This document shows, piece after piece, positions 37,732 to 46,580 of a stretch of 64,000 bases of DNA (positions are counted from its first letter, which is position 1; each line of letters begins with the position of its first letter). Location of the stretch: contig NZ_CP134145.1 of assembly GCF_031583595.1 (NCBI RefSeq), positions 3,720,001 through 3,784,000 of the forward strand, in the 5' to 3' direction. The notes under the pieces were generated by a model. That model saw only the letters and a program-made list of their open reading frames with translations. It was not told the origin of the DNA and made no database searches. The translations under genes and the position numbers were made by a program. The DNA is from Thalassotalea psychrophila. GTDB taxonomy: Bacteria > Pseudomonadota > Gammaproteobacteria > Enterobacterales > Alteromonadaceae.

Positions 37732-38549
37732 CAGCGCGGGTTCTCCTTTCTTGCTTGATATTAAGTTGTGCAACATACTCAGCTCATGCTGAAAAGCTCA
37801 GGATTGCAGTTTCTGCCAACTTTGCTCTTCCTGTTGAAGTGTTAGTTAAAGAATTCAAAAAAACACACCCTTTTACCGAACAAATTTCTGTTGCTTCTAC
37901 CGGAGTGTTGTACCAGCAAATTCGTCATGGCGCGCCGTTTGATATATTTTTAGCTGCTGACCTTCGCCGGCCGCAACTATTAGAAGAACAAGGTCTCATT
38001 TTTGATAAATACCGAAAGACTTATGCTATCGGCCAGTTAGCATTATGGTCAGCAACAAGTGAACAAAATATAAGCTTAGATAATTTAAAAAACTACGATG
38101 GTCGAATTGCAGCTGCGGGACCGCATATTGCGCCTTATGGATTAGCGGCAAAAGAAACATTAATGTCTCTGAATTTATGGACCAAATATCATCAGAAATT
38201 AATTGTTGGCAACAACATCAACCAAACCTACCAGCAAATACATAGCGGTGCTGTAACCTACGGTTTTATTTCTTACAGCCAATTATTAAACTCTAAGATT
38301 GGTCATGGTGTACTCGTTGACGACTCTTTACATCATGCGTTAGAGCAGCAAATGGTTGTTTTAAAACATGCAGAAAATGTTAACTTAGCAACGCAGTTTT
38401 TCGAGTTTTTATTATCTAATACAGCGCAAAAAATTATTAGTCAAACTGGTTACTTACCAGCGATTACCATACCAGAACAAGATGAATCAGAATCAACGCC
38501 AAAAAATGGCAAGGACAACACTACCGAAATAGCAGTAGCGAGCATTTAG
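37725..38549 (+). CDS. modA: Molybdate-binding protein ModA
   Basis: Periplasmic molybdate receptor of the ModABC importer, 274 residues. It starts with GTG at 37725 with GAGG 8 bases upstream and overlaps moaE. The signal peptide is VTARVLLSCLILSCATYSAHA. ISVASTGVLYQQIRHGAPFD and FLAADLRRPQLLEE are typical of this family's oxyanion site. The C-terminus has a polar extra tail (ESTPKNGKDNTTE). No mod-box or ModE was seen; regulation appears to come from the upstream riboswitch and operon promoter. Confidence 0.92.
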   Translation: MVTARVLLSCLILSCATYSAHAEKLRIAVSANFALPVEVLVKEFKKTHPFTEQISVASTGVLYQQIRHGAPFDIFLAADLRRPQLLEEQGLIFDKYRKTYAIGQLALWSATSEQNISLDNLKNYDGRIAAAGPHIAPYGLAAKETLMSLNLWTKYHQKLIVGNNINQTYQQIHSGAVTYGFISYSQLLNSKIGHGVLVDDSLHHALEQQMVVLKHAENVNLATQFFEFLLSNTAQKIISQTGYLPAITIPEQDESESTPKNGKDNTTEIAVASI

Positions 38550-38550
38550 C

Positions 38551-39243
38551 ATGGAAAACATTAATGAATGGCTAGCACTTGCTACCACTTTAAAGCTTGC
38601 GACACTGACAACTATAATACTATTGATAATTGGCACACCTTTGGCTTGGTATTTAAGTAAGCTTACCACTCGCTTTAAAGTTTTTATCGAAGCAATCGTT
38701 GCTTTGCCACTTGTATTGCCCCCAACAGTGCTTGGGTTTTACTTATTAATATTATTTTCACCTACCAGTGGCCCCGGAAAGTTCATTCATGATCTTACAG
38801 GAGCATCTCTTGCGTTTAGCTTTACTGGCATATTGATTGGCTCAGTAATTTATTCCCTTCCCTTTGTAGTACAACCATTACAAAAAGCATTTGAGCAGCT
38901 TGGAGACAGCCTAGATGAAGCGGGTGCCATGCTGAGTGCGGGCCCTTTTGATCGTTTTTTCAATATTACCTTTCCGATGACAAAGGCAAGTTTTATTACA
39001 GCCGCCAGCTTAGGTTTTGCTCATACTGTTGGTGAATTTGGTGTGGTATTAATGATTGGTGGAAATATCCCTGGTGAAACCCGTGTATTGTCAATCGCAC
39101 TATTCGATCAAGTTGAAGCGATGAACTACAGCACAGCACATTGGTTAGCGGGAAGCCTTTTAATAGGCTCTATATTGATGCTGGCGCTAATATACCTGCT
39201 TAATTTCAAATCTGAAAAATCAATTAAAATAAGGAGCATGTAA
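38551..39243 (+). CDS. modB: Molybdate ABC transporter permease ModB
   Basis: Inner-membrane permease of 230 residues with five to six membrane helices. The EAA-type cytoplasmic loop that contacts ModC lies around LDEAGAMLSAGPFDRFFNITFP. AHTVGEFGVVLMIGGNIPGETRV is the conserved ModB/CysT-type signature. It follows modA by one base and overlaps modC by one base, indicating tight coupling. Confidence 0.94.
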   Translation: MENINEWLALATTLKLATLTTIILLIIGTPLAWYLSKLTTRFKVFIEAIVALPLVLPPTVLGFYLLILFSPTSGPGKFIHDLTGASLAFSFTGILIGSVIYSLPFVVQPLQKAFEQLGDSLDEAGAMLSAGPFDRFFNITFPMTKASFITAASLGFAHTVGEFGVVLMIGGNIPGETRVLSIALFDQVEAMNYSTAHWLAGSLLIGSILMLALIYLLNFKSEKSIKIRSM

Positions 39244-40328
39244 TGAGCATTGCCCTTAATATCCATTTGGAATATGATAATTTCAGTTTAATAAGCGAAG
39301 AGGAAATACCACTCAAAGGTATTACCGGTATTTTAGGACATTCTGGCTCAGGAAAAACCAGTTTATTACGTGTTATTGCCGGATTAAACTCGAATGCAAT
39401 AGGTACTGTAGAATATGGCGATATTATTCTACAAAACACCGATAGAAACACATTCATTAAAAGCGAACTACGTAATATTGGTTTTGTTTTTCAAGATGCA
39501 CGATTATTCCCTCATTTGGATGTATTAGGCAACTTGGATTTTGCCGTCAAACGTTGTCAGTCTAGTAGCATGACAATCGATGAAGTGATCTGCTTAACCC
39601 AAATAGAACATTTGAAAAAACGACATGTAGGGCAACTTTCTGCCGGTGAAAAGCAGCGCGTTGCTCTCGCTCGAGCAATTTTAGCAGAGCCAAAATTATT
39701 ATTATTAGATGAGCCGTTAAGTGCATTAGATAATAAAGCTCGAGGCGAAATGGTTGAACTGTTACGTAATATCCATCAACGTTTAGACTTGCCAATGATT
39801 TACGTAAGTCACTCAGTCATTGAGATACAACAACTAGCAGATAATGTTCTGGTGATGGAAAATGGCAAAGTGATTCAACGAGGGCATGTACATCAGGTAA
39901 TTAACCAATTGCATGAAAGCGTAACACACGGTCAAACAATCCAAACATCTCTAAGCTTAAAGATACAGCAACACTTACCCAATTTTGGCTTAACTCAACT
40001 CGATTTTATTGATGCACAGCCAGGTAACTCTCGTTTATACACCAATGTTGTTGATAAAAAAATTAATAGCCATTTACGTTGCTATATTCTTGCTACGGAT
40101 ATAAGTATTACTTTACAACAACCGCAAGACACATCGGTGATAAATAATTTACAAGGTGTGATCAATAATATTCAGCGACTGAGTCGTAATTCAGCCCAAA
40201 TAACGGTTAATGCCTGTGCGCAAGATTTTTTGGTTAAGTTAACTCGCTACTCTGTAGAAAAACTAAAACTAGAAATAGGCCAAACTGTTTATATTCAGTT
40301 TAAAGCCAATGCTATTCGCAGCTACTGA
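39243..40328 (+). CDS. modC: Molybdate ABC transporter ATPase ModC
   Basis: ATP-binding subunit of the molybdate importer. Walker A is GHSGSGKTSLL, the signature LSAGEKQRVALARA, Walker B LLLLDEPLSALD, and the switch His is in YVSHSVIEIQQL. The C-terminal 70 residues form a Mop/TOBE molybdate-binding domain. 361 residues against 352 in E. coli. Start overlaps the modB stop (TAATG). Confidence 0.94.
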   Translation: MSIALNIHLEYDNFSLISEEEIPLKGITGILGHSGSGKTSLLRVIAGLNSNAIGTVEYGDIILQNTDRNTFIKSELRNIGFVFQDARLFPHLDVLGNLDFAVKRCQSSSMTIDEVICLTQIEHLKKRHVGQLSAGEKQRVALARAILAEPKLLLLDEPLSALDNKARGEMVELLRNIHQRLDLPMIYVSHSVIEIQQLADNVLVMENGKVIQRGHVHQVINQLHESVTHGQTIQTSLSLKIQQHLPNFGLTQLDFIDAQPGNSRLYTNVVDKKINSHLRCYILATDISITLQQPQDTSVINNLQGVINNIQRLSRNSAQITVNACAQDFLVKLTRYSVEKLKLEIGQTVYIQFKANAIRSY

Positions 40329-40345
40329 TAAATCGGACAACAATC

Positions 40346-41089
40346 ATGTTATCTAATCAAGAACAACTAAGATATTCACGTCAACTTTTGCTAAATGGGT
40401 TCAATGAGAAACAGCAGTTAGCTTTGAAGAATTCGAATGTTTTAATAATTGGTGCTGGTGGTTTAGGTAATCCTGCGGCTTTATATTTAGCGGGTGCAGG
40501 AGTTGGTAAAATAATTATTGCCGATGGGGACACCATCGACGTAAGCAACTTGCAACGCCAAGTAATTTACCAGCAAAAAAATGTTGGCAAAAATAAAGCA
40601 GAAGTTATTTGTGAGCATTTAAAAGGATTAAACCAAGAAATTGATGTAGAAGCTATTGATGAGATGATTGATGGAGAAAGCCTAGATTATTACTTACCTG
40701 AAGTCGACTTAGTTCTAGATTGTAGCGATAACCTGAGTACTCGTTATTTAATTAATGCAAAATGCATTGAGCATAAAACACCTTTGTTAAGCGCTGCAGC
40801 AATCCGTTTTGAAGGCCAGTTAATGTTTATTAACCCAAACGAACTCGACTTTTGTTGTTATGAATGCTTTTATCCAAAAAGCAAAGGCGAGCCAAGTATA
40901 AATTGTTCTACCGCTGGCGTATTAGGCCCTATTCTAGGTGTTATTGGTAGCATGCAATCTTTGCAGGCTATTAAATATTTGATCGGTAAAAATGTTAATA
41001 GCAATCAAGTCATGCTTTTTGATGGTCTAGCTATGCAATGGCAAACGTTTAAAATATCAAAAAGCCTGCAATGTGGCTGCAAGCATTAA
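40346..41089 (+). CDS. moeB: MoaD adenylyltransferase MoeB
   Basis: E1-like enzyme that adenylylates the C-terminus of MoaD. The 247 residues show the ATP-binding IIGAGGLGNPAALYLAGAG motif, DVSNLQRQVIYQ, and a zinc site from CxxC pairs (CYEC and the terminal CGC). A ThiF/HesA protein for thiamin is the alternative, but the place at the end of a Moco/molybdate operon supports MoeB. A terminator hairpin follows. Confidence 0.9.
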   Translation: MLSNQEQLRYSRQLLLNGFNEKQQLALKNSNVLIIGAGGLGNPAALYLAGAGVGKIIIADGDTIDVSNLQRQVIYQQKNVGKNKAEVICEHLKGLNQEIDVEAIDEMIDGESLDYYLPEVDLVLDCSDNLSTRYLINAKCIEHKTPLLSAAAIRFEGQLMFINPNELDFCCYECFYPKSKGEPSINCSTAGVLGPILGVIGSMQSLQAIKYLIGKNVNSNQVMLFDGLAMQWQTFKISKSLQCGCKH

Positions 41090-41166
41090 CATTAATACCA
41101 GTTTCATTAAGTTCGTGATCTTGCTGTGCGAAGTAAAAATGAATATATATTCACAAATAACGATAA

Positions 41167-41196
41167 ACGCGCATTATTTATATAGATAATGCGCGT
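41167..41196. terminator. Terminator between moeB and rmf
   Basis: A perfect 11-bp stem ACGCGCATTAT / ATAATGCGCGT with an 8-base loop, located between convergent moeB and rmf. Confidence 0.8.
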
Positions 41197-41236
41197 CTAG
41201 TTTTCTGATAAATGTGAATTGATTAATTTTAATTAG

Positions 41237-41410
41237 TTATTTAAACAGTCCGGTACTTCTGTCGGTCATGGCCTCTCGCCAACCACCGAGCCATTCAGAC
41301 TTTGCATCAACATTTTGATAGGGACAATTTTCTTTATTTTTACCGCTTAAACCGGCTTGATAGCCATTAGTGTGTGCTCTTCCTAAACGATCGCGTTTTT
41401 GTCTTTTCAT
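41237..41410 (-). CDS. rmf: Ribosome modulation factor
   Basis: A 57-residue protein that dimerises 70S ribosomes to inactive 100S particles in stationary phase. The start at 41410 (MKRQKRDRLGRAHTNGYQAG) matches E. coli RMF almost residue for residue; CPYQ and WLGGWREAM are conserved. GAGGAG lies about 10 bases upstream. A longer frame starting 24 codons earlier is not supported. Monocistronic, on the strand opposite moeB. Confidence 0.95.
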   Translation of the reverse strand: MKRQKRDRLGRAHTNGYQAGLSGKNKENCPYQNVDAKSEWLGGWREAMTDRSTGLFK

Positions 41411-41806
41411 AGATAGTGACTCCTCTAGATTATTATAATGGTCAGTACGAAACTGAACCTTGAGGTGGTCGAGAAACTTCATGTCGACATCTAATTTAAG
41501 ATCAATTTTAGCTTGCTTGCAACTGCTTTTTTGTAATTCAAACAGTGGAGACTTCTGTCAAAGCAACAATAACTATTTATGCAAATAGATTAAAAAATCT
41601 GTTTTATTTTTTGATTATTTTTTAAACGATTGTTCAATTAAATTAAATTGTAATAAAAACATCATCTTAATTTTTACAGACAAAATACTGAGTTCGCGCC
41701 ATTAAAAATAGTGTTTATTTTTTAATCAAAAAATAAAATTAAGAACATATAAATCAATCGAAAAAAAGATTGGTGTAATGTTAAAGATAAAAACAGCTTA
41801 AGTTTT
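41411..41806. other. rmf upstream region
   Basis: About 395 very AT-rich bases between rmf and the DUF3820 gene. It contains the rmf promoter and an A/T stem (TTTATTTTTT / AAAAAATAAA at 41714-41723 and 41728-41737). No reading frame of note. Confidence 0.5.
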
Positions 41807-42022
41807 TTATTCATCTATTAATAAAGGCATCAGCATCGACTCTAAGCCATTAAGTTTTACTTCATAGATTAATGCCAATTGTTCACCCAATTTTCCTTGT
41901 GGAAACCCTTTACCATGAAACCATACTAAATAAGGTTCAGGTAATAATAATAATTTTCTTCCTGCGTATTTACCAAAAGGCATAATTTGATTAATAGCAG
42001 AGAGTAAAGCTTTGTGATCCAT
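41807..42022 (-). CDS. DUF3820 family protein
   Basis: A 71-residue cytoplasmic protein with the family motif MPFGKYAGRKLLLLPEPYL and KGFPQGKLGEQLALIYE. DUF3820 domains are found alone or beside nucleases; the function is unknown. It is head to head with msrA, 110 bases apart. Family recognition is firm from the motif; a specific role is not claimed. Confidence 0.85.
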   Translation of the reverse strand: MDHKALLSAINQIMPFGKYAGRKLLLLPEPYLVWFHGKGFPQGKLGEQLALIYEVKLNGLESMLMPLLIDE

Positions 42023-42132
42023 AAGATAATTAGGGCCAGATCTAAATTGATTTTGTCAGCCATAAATATTAGCTTGAATGGTTTATGAAAGGAACCTAAT
42101 CTTAAAAGTAATATATTTGGATCTAATTATTT

Positions 42133-42678
42133 ATGAATAATACAAAAAACATACAACAGGCCATTGTTGCAGGTGGTTGCTTTTGGTGTATTGAAGCACC
42201 AATGCAGCGATTAAAGGGGGTTAATTCTGCAACTTCAGGCTATATGGGGGGTAAAATTAACAACCCAAGTTATCAACAAATTTGTACTGGCACTACCGGC
42301 CATGCAGAAGTGGTCATTATAACTTTTGATGCAACCCTTATTAGTTACCAGCAAATACTACAGGTCTTTTTTGCTTTACATGACCCTACTATGCTAAATC
42401 AGCAAGGAAATGATAGAGGCACTCAATATCGTTCTGCGATATTTTACCAAAATGAACAACAGCTAAAGTTAGCCAAACAAGAGATAACAGGTCAAACCGA
42501 AAGTGGCGAATATAGCGCGGCTATTGTAACCACCTTAGAGCCTGAGCAAGAATTTTACATTGCCGATGAAGTCCATCAACACTATTACGATAAAAACCCT
42601 TACCAGCCTTATTGCCAAATTATGATCGCACCCAAGTTGGCTAAGTTGGAAAGTTTATTTAGGGATAAGGTTAAGTAA
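42133..42678 (+). CDS. msrA: Peptide methionine sulfoxide reductase MsrA
   Basis: Reduces the S-form of methionine sulfoxide in proteins. The 181 residues contain the catalytic GGCFWCIE (Cys16), SGYMGG, TGHAEVV and the substrate-binding DRGTQYRSAIFY. No signal peptide, so cytoplasmic. It stands alone, before a short repeat and a convergent cnoX. Confidence 0.95.
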   Translation: MNNTKNIQQAIVAGGCFWCIEAPMQRLKGVNSATSGYMGGKINNPSYQQICTGTTGHAEVVIITFDATLISYQQILQVFFALHDPTMLNQQGNDRGTQYRSAIFYQNEQQLKLAKQEITGQTESGEYSAAIVTTLEPEQEFYIADEVHQHYYDKNPYQPYCQIMIAPKLAKLESLFRDKVK

Positions 42679-42712
42679 GGCGACAAGCTGCAAGGCTGCA
42701 TGGCCCTTAAGC

Positions 42713-42740
42713 CCTATATCCCTAAAGTCCTATATCCCTA
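42713..42740. repeat. 12-bp direct repeat after msrA
   Basis: CCTATATCCCTA occurs at 42713-42724 and 42729-42740, spaced by 4 bases, in the short gap between convergent msrA and cnoX. Probably a slippage product. Confidence 0.7.
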
Positions 42741-42743
42741 CTA

Positions 42744-43592
42744 TTAATACATCATCGCAAAAAGTTTACGACGATATTGCGCCGCCAATTTATCGCCATC
42801 AGGCAAGGCAGAAAGAATATCGAGTAGTAACTTTTTGCTTTCACTATCGCCGGCATCAACAAGCAATAATTTATACAGTAAACTAAGCGCTTCATCGACA
42901 CGGTTTACTTGACTATATTGCACCGCTAACTGGCGACTTAAATCAATATCGTCAGGACTAGCAGTTAATTGCTGCTCTAAAGCTTGTATTTCAGGAGAGT
43001 TACTTGCCTCTTGCGCAAGTTCTAATTTAGCGATTAACGATTGATAATAAGAGTCTTGGTCAACCATCGTGATACTTGCTAACAACGGCTCTGCTTCAGT
43101 TATTTTACCAAGATGTAAATAAACATCTGCCAGTGCTTTTTTAATATCAGCACGTTCACCATCAATTGCGTAGGCTTGTTGTAATAGTGGCAATGCTTCA
43201 TTTACTTGTTGCTGCTGTAATAAATCTAGACCTTGAGCTAAAAGAGTATCTTCAGGTTTAGGCAAATATTTACCTAAAAATTCATCAATAGCTTGGTCAG
43301 GTTGAGGACCTGAAATACCATCAATGGGCTGACCATCTTTCACCATTACCGAGGTAGGTAAAGCTTGCACACCAAACTGTTGTGCGATTGCTTGCTGAGC
43401 TGCACAATCAACTGTTGCTAAAATCATAAAGCTACCTGCACCGGCAACTCTTGCTGCCAACTTGTCTCTTAACTCTACGCTTTCAGGTATTTGCTCTGCC
43501 CAAAAATGTACTAAGATAAGTTTAGTTTTTGATTCTTCTAAAATAACTTGTTGGAAGTTTTCAGGGCTAATGGCAATGATATTGTCTGACAT
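42744..43592 (-). CDS. cnoX: Thioredoxin-fold/TPR co-chaperone CnoX (YbbN)
   Basis: A 282-residue protein close in length and layout to E. coli CnoX (284). An N-terminal thioredoxin-like domain (about 1-110, QFGVQALPTSVMVKDGQP) is followed by a TPR-like helical domain to the end (YRRKLFAMMY). The usual WCxxC site reads WAEQIPES, with no cysteine, so it cannot do thiol-disulfide exchange there. In E. coli CnoX protects proteins from chlorine stress as a holdase and passes them to GroEL. It is convergent with msrA, another oxidative-repair gene. Confidence 0.88.
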   Translation of the reverse strand: MSDNIIAISPENFQQVILEESKTKLILVHFWAEQIPESVELRDKLAARVAGAGSFMILATVDCAAQQAIAQQFGVQALPTSVMVKDGQPIDGISGPQPDQAIDEFLGKYLPKPEDTLLAQGLDLLQQQQVNEALPLLQQAYAIDGERADIKKALADVYLHLGKITEAEPLLASITMVDQDSYYQSLIAKLELAQEASNSPEIQALEQQLTASPDDIDLSRQLAVQYSQVNRVDEALSLLYKLLLVDAGDSESKKLLLDILSALPDGDKLAAQYRRKLFAMMY

Positions 43593-43695
43593 TTAACGGC
43601 TGTCCTAAATAATAATATTGTTATGCTTAGGTTATATGGGTAGAAGCTCAAAAATCAAGAGATGCAAGCTAGTAATGACAAGTTATTAATGCTTT

Positions 43696-44190
43696 TTATG
43701 ATGAGTTGTTATCACTGCCATGATGAACAGCATCTATTACGATTAAAATACATAAGGCGAGTTCGTTTAACTCATCATTTTCAACATTAAGCCCATAAGT
43801 ATCACTAAATGAAAACCATTTTTTACTCACTTCTGCTACAGCAACTCCTGCTTCAGAAAACTGATATTCATGGGATAAAAAGTTACCTGTTGCAGTAATT
43901 TCACGCCCCTCAAACTTGATCGCAAAGCGACTTTTAAAAATTGGCAAAAATGTTTTTACTACTTTAGCTTGCTGACCATTTTTAAAATTAATATAAAATG
44001 TAGGACGAAGAGAGATCACCTTTTGCTTTATTTCTGCGAGCTCGTTTGCATTAGAATCTTTTAAATGAAATGTTTTGCCGATACTAAAAAATTTACCATC
44101 AACAAAGTAAACAATTTCGTCTTGCTCATTTTTAATTTCAAACTTTTCGGTTAATGATAAAAAGCGCTGTTTTAATTGAAATTTTGCCAT
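43696..44190 (-). CDS. LURP-one-related (YxjI-like) protein
   Basis: A 164-residue protein starting MAKFQLKQRFLSLTEKFEI with repeated beta strands (GKFFSIGKTFHLKD, LRPTFYINFKNGQQ). It matches the LOR/YxjI family, a tubby-like beta barrel around a helix. These proteins may bind lipid or membranes, but the bacterial role is undefined. It has a hydrophobic C-terminal helix (LALCILIVIDAVHH). It lies 8 bases downstream of the lipoprotein gene on the same strand, hence one operon. Confidence 0.75.
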   Translation of the reverse strand: MAKFQLKQRFLSLTEKFEIKNEQDEIVYFVDGKFFSIGKTFHLKDSNANELAEIKQKVISLRPTFYINFKNGQQAKVVKTFLPIFKSRFAIKFEGREITATGNFLSHEYQFSEAGVAVAEVSKKWFSFSDTYGLNVENDELNELALCILIVIDAVHHGSDNNSS

Positions 44191-44198
44191 TAAGTATT

Positions 44199-44525
44199 TT
44201 AACCCTGTCCTGTTGTTTTTATTTTTTCGTCAACATAGTCACACCAATCATCACTATTTCTGTCAGGAACTTCAGCATTCCCTCTTACATTTAATTTAAA
44301 TTCAATCACCGACTTCCACTCATCGGAGCCTAAATCAGGACCATGTCCTTGCCCATCTGATGATACTAGTCGGTCTTCAACAAAAACCATCCAAGCCTTT
44401 GAGCAAGGCTTTAACGCATTTGTCGCCTTCAGCTCAGCCATTTCAATATCAGGATCTGATGCTGACGTATCCATACAGCCACTCGTTAATAAAACAAAAA
44501 GGAAAATAAAAACAGTTTTACTCAT
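44199..44525 (-). CDS. Small lipoprotein, unknown
   Basis: A 108-residue protein with a lipoprotein signal (MSKTVFIFLFVLLTSGC), lipidated at the Cys of the LTSGC lipobox. The mature part is acidic, with KPCSKAWMVFVEDRL and DSDDWCDYVDEKI-like segments and two cysteines that could pair. Start ATG 44525 chosen; a GTG three codons upstream would also keep the signal. No family recognised. Co-oriented with the LURP-one gene. Confidence 0.65.
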   Translation of the reverse strand: MSKTVFIFLFVLLTSGCMDTSASDPDIEMAELKATNALKPCSKAWMVFVEDRLVSSDGQGHGPDLGSDEWKSVIEFKLNVRGNAEVPDRNSDDWCDYVDEKIKTTGQG

Positions 44526-44659
44526 GTTATGCACTAAATGTTAAAAGTCATGAATTAACTTTAGCAAAAAATGCTAAATATTCATTATTTCAATTAAAAA
44601 CAAAACTTTACTAATTGAAGTGTTAAAATAGATACAATAATATTTAATTAGGAATTTCG

Positions 44660-45010
44660 ATGTCTGATAATTTACAAAATTTTTCAACATTTGTTGATAC
44701 AGTAAATGAAGAAGAGCAATTATTTGCTTTACAAAACGAATCTGGTGATTGGGTTGTTTGTGACTCAGCTGAATTCGAAAGCGCTGATGTTATGCCTGTA
44801 TGGGCAAATAGCGAAACGGCTCAACAATTTTGTTGTGATGAATGGCAAGACTATAAGGTTGCCAGCATTCATTTAGAACAGTTTTTAGAAGAATGGATAA
44901 GTGATCTTAACGAAGATGGCGTATTAGTTGGTGTTGACTGGCAAATAGATGCTGAAGGTACAGAACTAGATGCAATTGAATTTGCAAAACTTTTGGTTAA
45001 AGCTCTTTAA
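44660..45010 (+). CDS. DUF2750 family protein
   Basis: A 116-residue acidic cytoplasmic protein. The segments ALQNESGDWVVCDS, VMPVWANSETAQQFC, DEWQDYKVASIHLEQFLEEWI and EDGVLVGVDWQ fit DUF2750, a small family of unknown function found in immunity-like and stand-alone proteins. Monocistronic with its own terminator; divergent from the lipoprotein gene. Confidence 0.8.
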   Translation: MSDNLQNFSTFVDTVNEEEQLFALQNESGDWVVCDSAEFESADVMPVWANSETAQQFCCDEWQDYKVASIHLEQFLEEWISDLNEDGVLVGVDWQIDAEGTELDAIEFAKLLVKAL

Positions 45011-45034
45011 TTCAACCAAAAATATTGTGAGTTG

Positions 45035-45072
45035 GTGTTTATACAATTCAGTATAAACACTGTCTTATTTTT
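45035..45072 (+). terminator. Terminator of the DUF2750 gene
   Basis: A perfect 10-bp stem GTGTTTATAC / GTATAAACAC with a 6-base loop, followed by a T-rich tail. Confidence 0.85.
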
Positions 45073-45197
45073 TCCTAAAATTAATCTAAATCAATTGTAT
45101 GTTCAATTTCTTTAATTGGTTACAGTTGATTACAGTTCTTTTTCCCCGCAGCGTTAATATAAATCAATTTAATTTCCTGATTTATTGAGAGCTGGCA

Positions 45198-46148
45198 ATG
45201 ACAAAAACACAACCGAACAAACCCAATTTATCTTCTACAGTTGCAGAAGTTAATTTTGCTAGTTATATCCTAAATGCCTCCGGCCCTCGTTGTACCACCG
45301 AAGCGGAATTACATAACTTAGGTCAATCTGAATCTGCAGCAATAATGACAAAATCATGTACATTGCTTGCCCGAGAAGGTAATCCAGAGCCTCGTTATAA
45401 AGCGTTACCTCAAGGTTCAATTCAGTCTATGGGTTTGCCAAATTTAGGCTACAAAGCTTATCTTGATATGCTGCCTAGATTAACTCAATACAATAAACCA
45501 CTTATCGTTAGCATTTCAGGATTATCTATTAATGATAATGTTGAAATGGTCAGCGCTTTTCAAAAGTCAGCGGCAGATTTGTTAGAAGTAAACTTTTCTT
45601 GTCCAAATGTTCCTGGTAAGCCCCAGCTTGGCTATGACTTTGAGCAAACCGACAAAGCACTTGCAGCAATCACCAAATTTGGAGATAAGCCTCTTGGTAT
45701 AAAACTACCTGCTTATTTTGATTTTAATCATTTTGAAACGGTTGCCAACATATTAAAAAAATACCCCGTTAAATTTATTAGTTCAATTAACTCTATTGGC
45801 AACACCTTAGTTATTGATCCTGAAACCGAAAGCCCGGTAATTAAACCTAAAGCTGGTTTTGGCGGCTTATGCGGTAGCTACATAAAGCCAATAGGCTTAG
45901 CAAACGTGAATGCATTTAGACAATTACTGCCAAAAGAAATCAGTATTTTTGGTGTTGGTGGTATTTATAGTGGCAGCGATGCATTTGAATATTTATTGGC
46001 AGGTGCTGACGCGGTACAAGTCGCAACTTGTTATCAAGAGCAAGGAACAGAATGCTTTAGTCGAATTAGTAACGAACTTAGCCAAATACTTAGCCGTAAA
46101 AACTATCAAGATATAAATGATGCTAAAGGTGCGTTGAAACTTCTATAA
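45198..46148 (+). CDS. pyrDA: Dihydroorotate dehydrogenase, class 1A
   Basis: Oxidises dihydroorotate to orotate in pyrimidine synthesis. The 316-residue protein closely follows the soluble, fumarate-using class 1A pattern (Lactococcus PyrDA, yeast URA1): MNASG-like start, TKSCTL, SIQSMGLPNLG, catalytic-Cys loop NFSCPNVPGKPQLGYDFE, GIKLPAYFD and GFGGLCGSYIKP. It lacks the N-terminal membrane helix of the class 2 PyrD usual in gammaproteobacteria. Monocistronic. Horizontal acquisition is possible but not shown. Confidence 0.88.
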   Translation: MTKTQPNKPNLSSTVAEVNFASYILNASGPRCTTEAELHNLGQSESAAIMTKSCTLLAREGNPEPRYKALPQGSIQSMGLPNLGYKAYLDMLPRLTQYNKPLIVSISGLSINDNVEMVSAFQKSAADLLEVNFSCPNVPGKPQLGYDFEQTDKALAAITKFGDKPLGIKLPAYFDFNHFETVANILKKYPVKFISSINSIGNTLVIDPETESPVIKPKAGFGGLCGSYIKPIGLANVNAFRQLLPKEISIFGVGGIYSGSDAFEYLLAGADAVQVATCYQEQGTECFSRISNELSQILSRKNYQDINDAKGALKLL

Positions 46149-46188
46149 CAAGTATAACCTGTAACTTTTAACTTCAATATCACAGTAT

Positions 46189-46211
46189 AATGGCCAAGTA
46201 TTGTGGCCATT
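46189..46211 (+). terminator. Hairpin after pyrDA
   Basis: AATGGCCA / TGGCCATT, an 8-bp stem with a 7-base loop, 40 bases past pyrDA. Little U-tract follows, so a modest call. Confidence 0.5.
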
Positions 46212-46455
46212 TCAAACTAGATCCCCTTAGCTCAATACAAATCACTTTCATCATATTCCTTATAAGCAGATCATACCTTAAAAAGCTATTATCTTTACTC
46301 CGACCGAAATTTAATAAAATATTAACCAATCATCATCACAACAATAAGTTATTGATTTTTATAAAATTAAACAGGCTTGCTTTCATAAAAAAGTAAATAA
46401 AAAGTAAAATAAACGTTAAAAGTTATTGACGAAATGAAAATATTAAATTAGTTTA

Positions 46456-46469
46456 TGTAAGCGCTTACA
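46456..46469. promoter_or_regulatory. LacI-type operator 1 (TonB receptor)
   Basis: TGTAAGCGCTTACA, a perfect 14-bp palindrome with the central GCGC typical of LacI/GalR operators, 54 bases from operator 2. Confidence 0.8.
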
Positions 46470-46509
46470 AAAAATTACAATTTGTTAAGCCTGTTTTTTT
46501 AAATAGAAA

Positions 46510-46523
46510 TGTAAGCGCTTACA
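46510..46523. promoter_or_regulatory. LacI-type operator 2 (TonB receptor)
   Basis: A second identical TGTAAGCGCTTACA, 57 bases before the receptor start. Two sites about five helical turns apart could allow DNA looping by a tetrameric regulator. Confidence 0.8.
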
Positions 46524-46580
46524 AAATTAGTTACACAGAAATTCACTAAAAATAAAATAAAGCACTCTGGGGAGAGTAAA

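Larger units (their letters stand above)
46212..46580. other. Regulatory region of the TonB receptor gene
   Basis: About 370 AT-rich bases with no supported gene. A 68-codon frame (46190-46396) starts inside the pyrDA hairpin and lacks a ribosome binding site. The region contains two LacI-type operators and the GGGGAGAG ribosome binding site of the receptor. Confidence 0.6.

Noticed and set aside
46190-46396. 68-codon plus-strand frame after pyrDA
   Set aside because: It starts inside a hairpin, has no ribosome binding site, and has AT-driven composition with no recognisable protein pattern.
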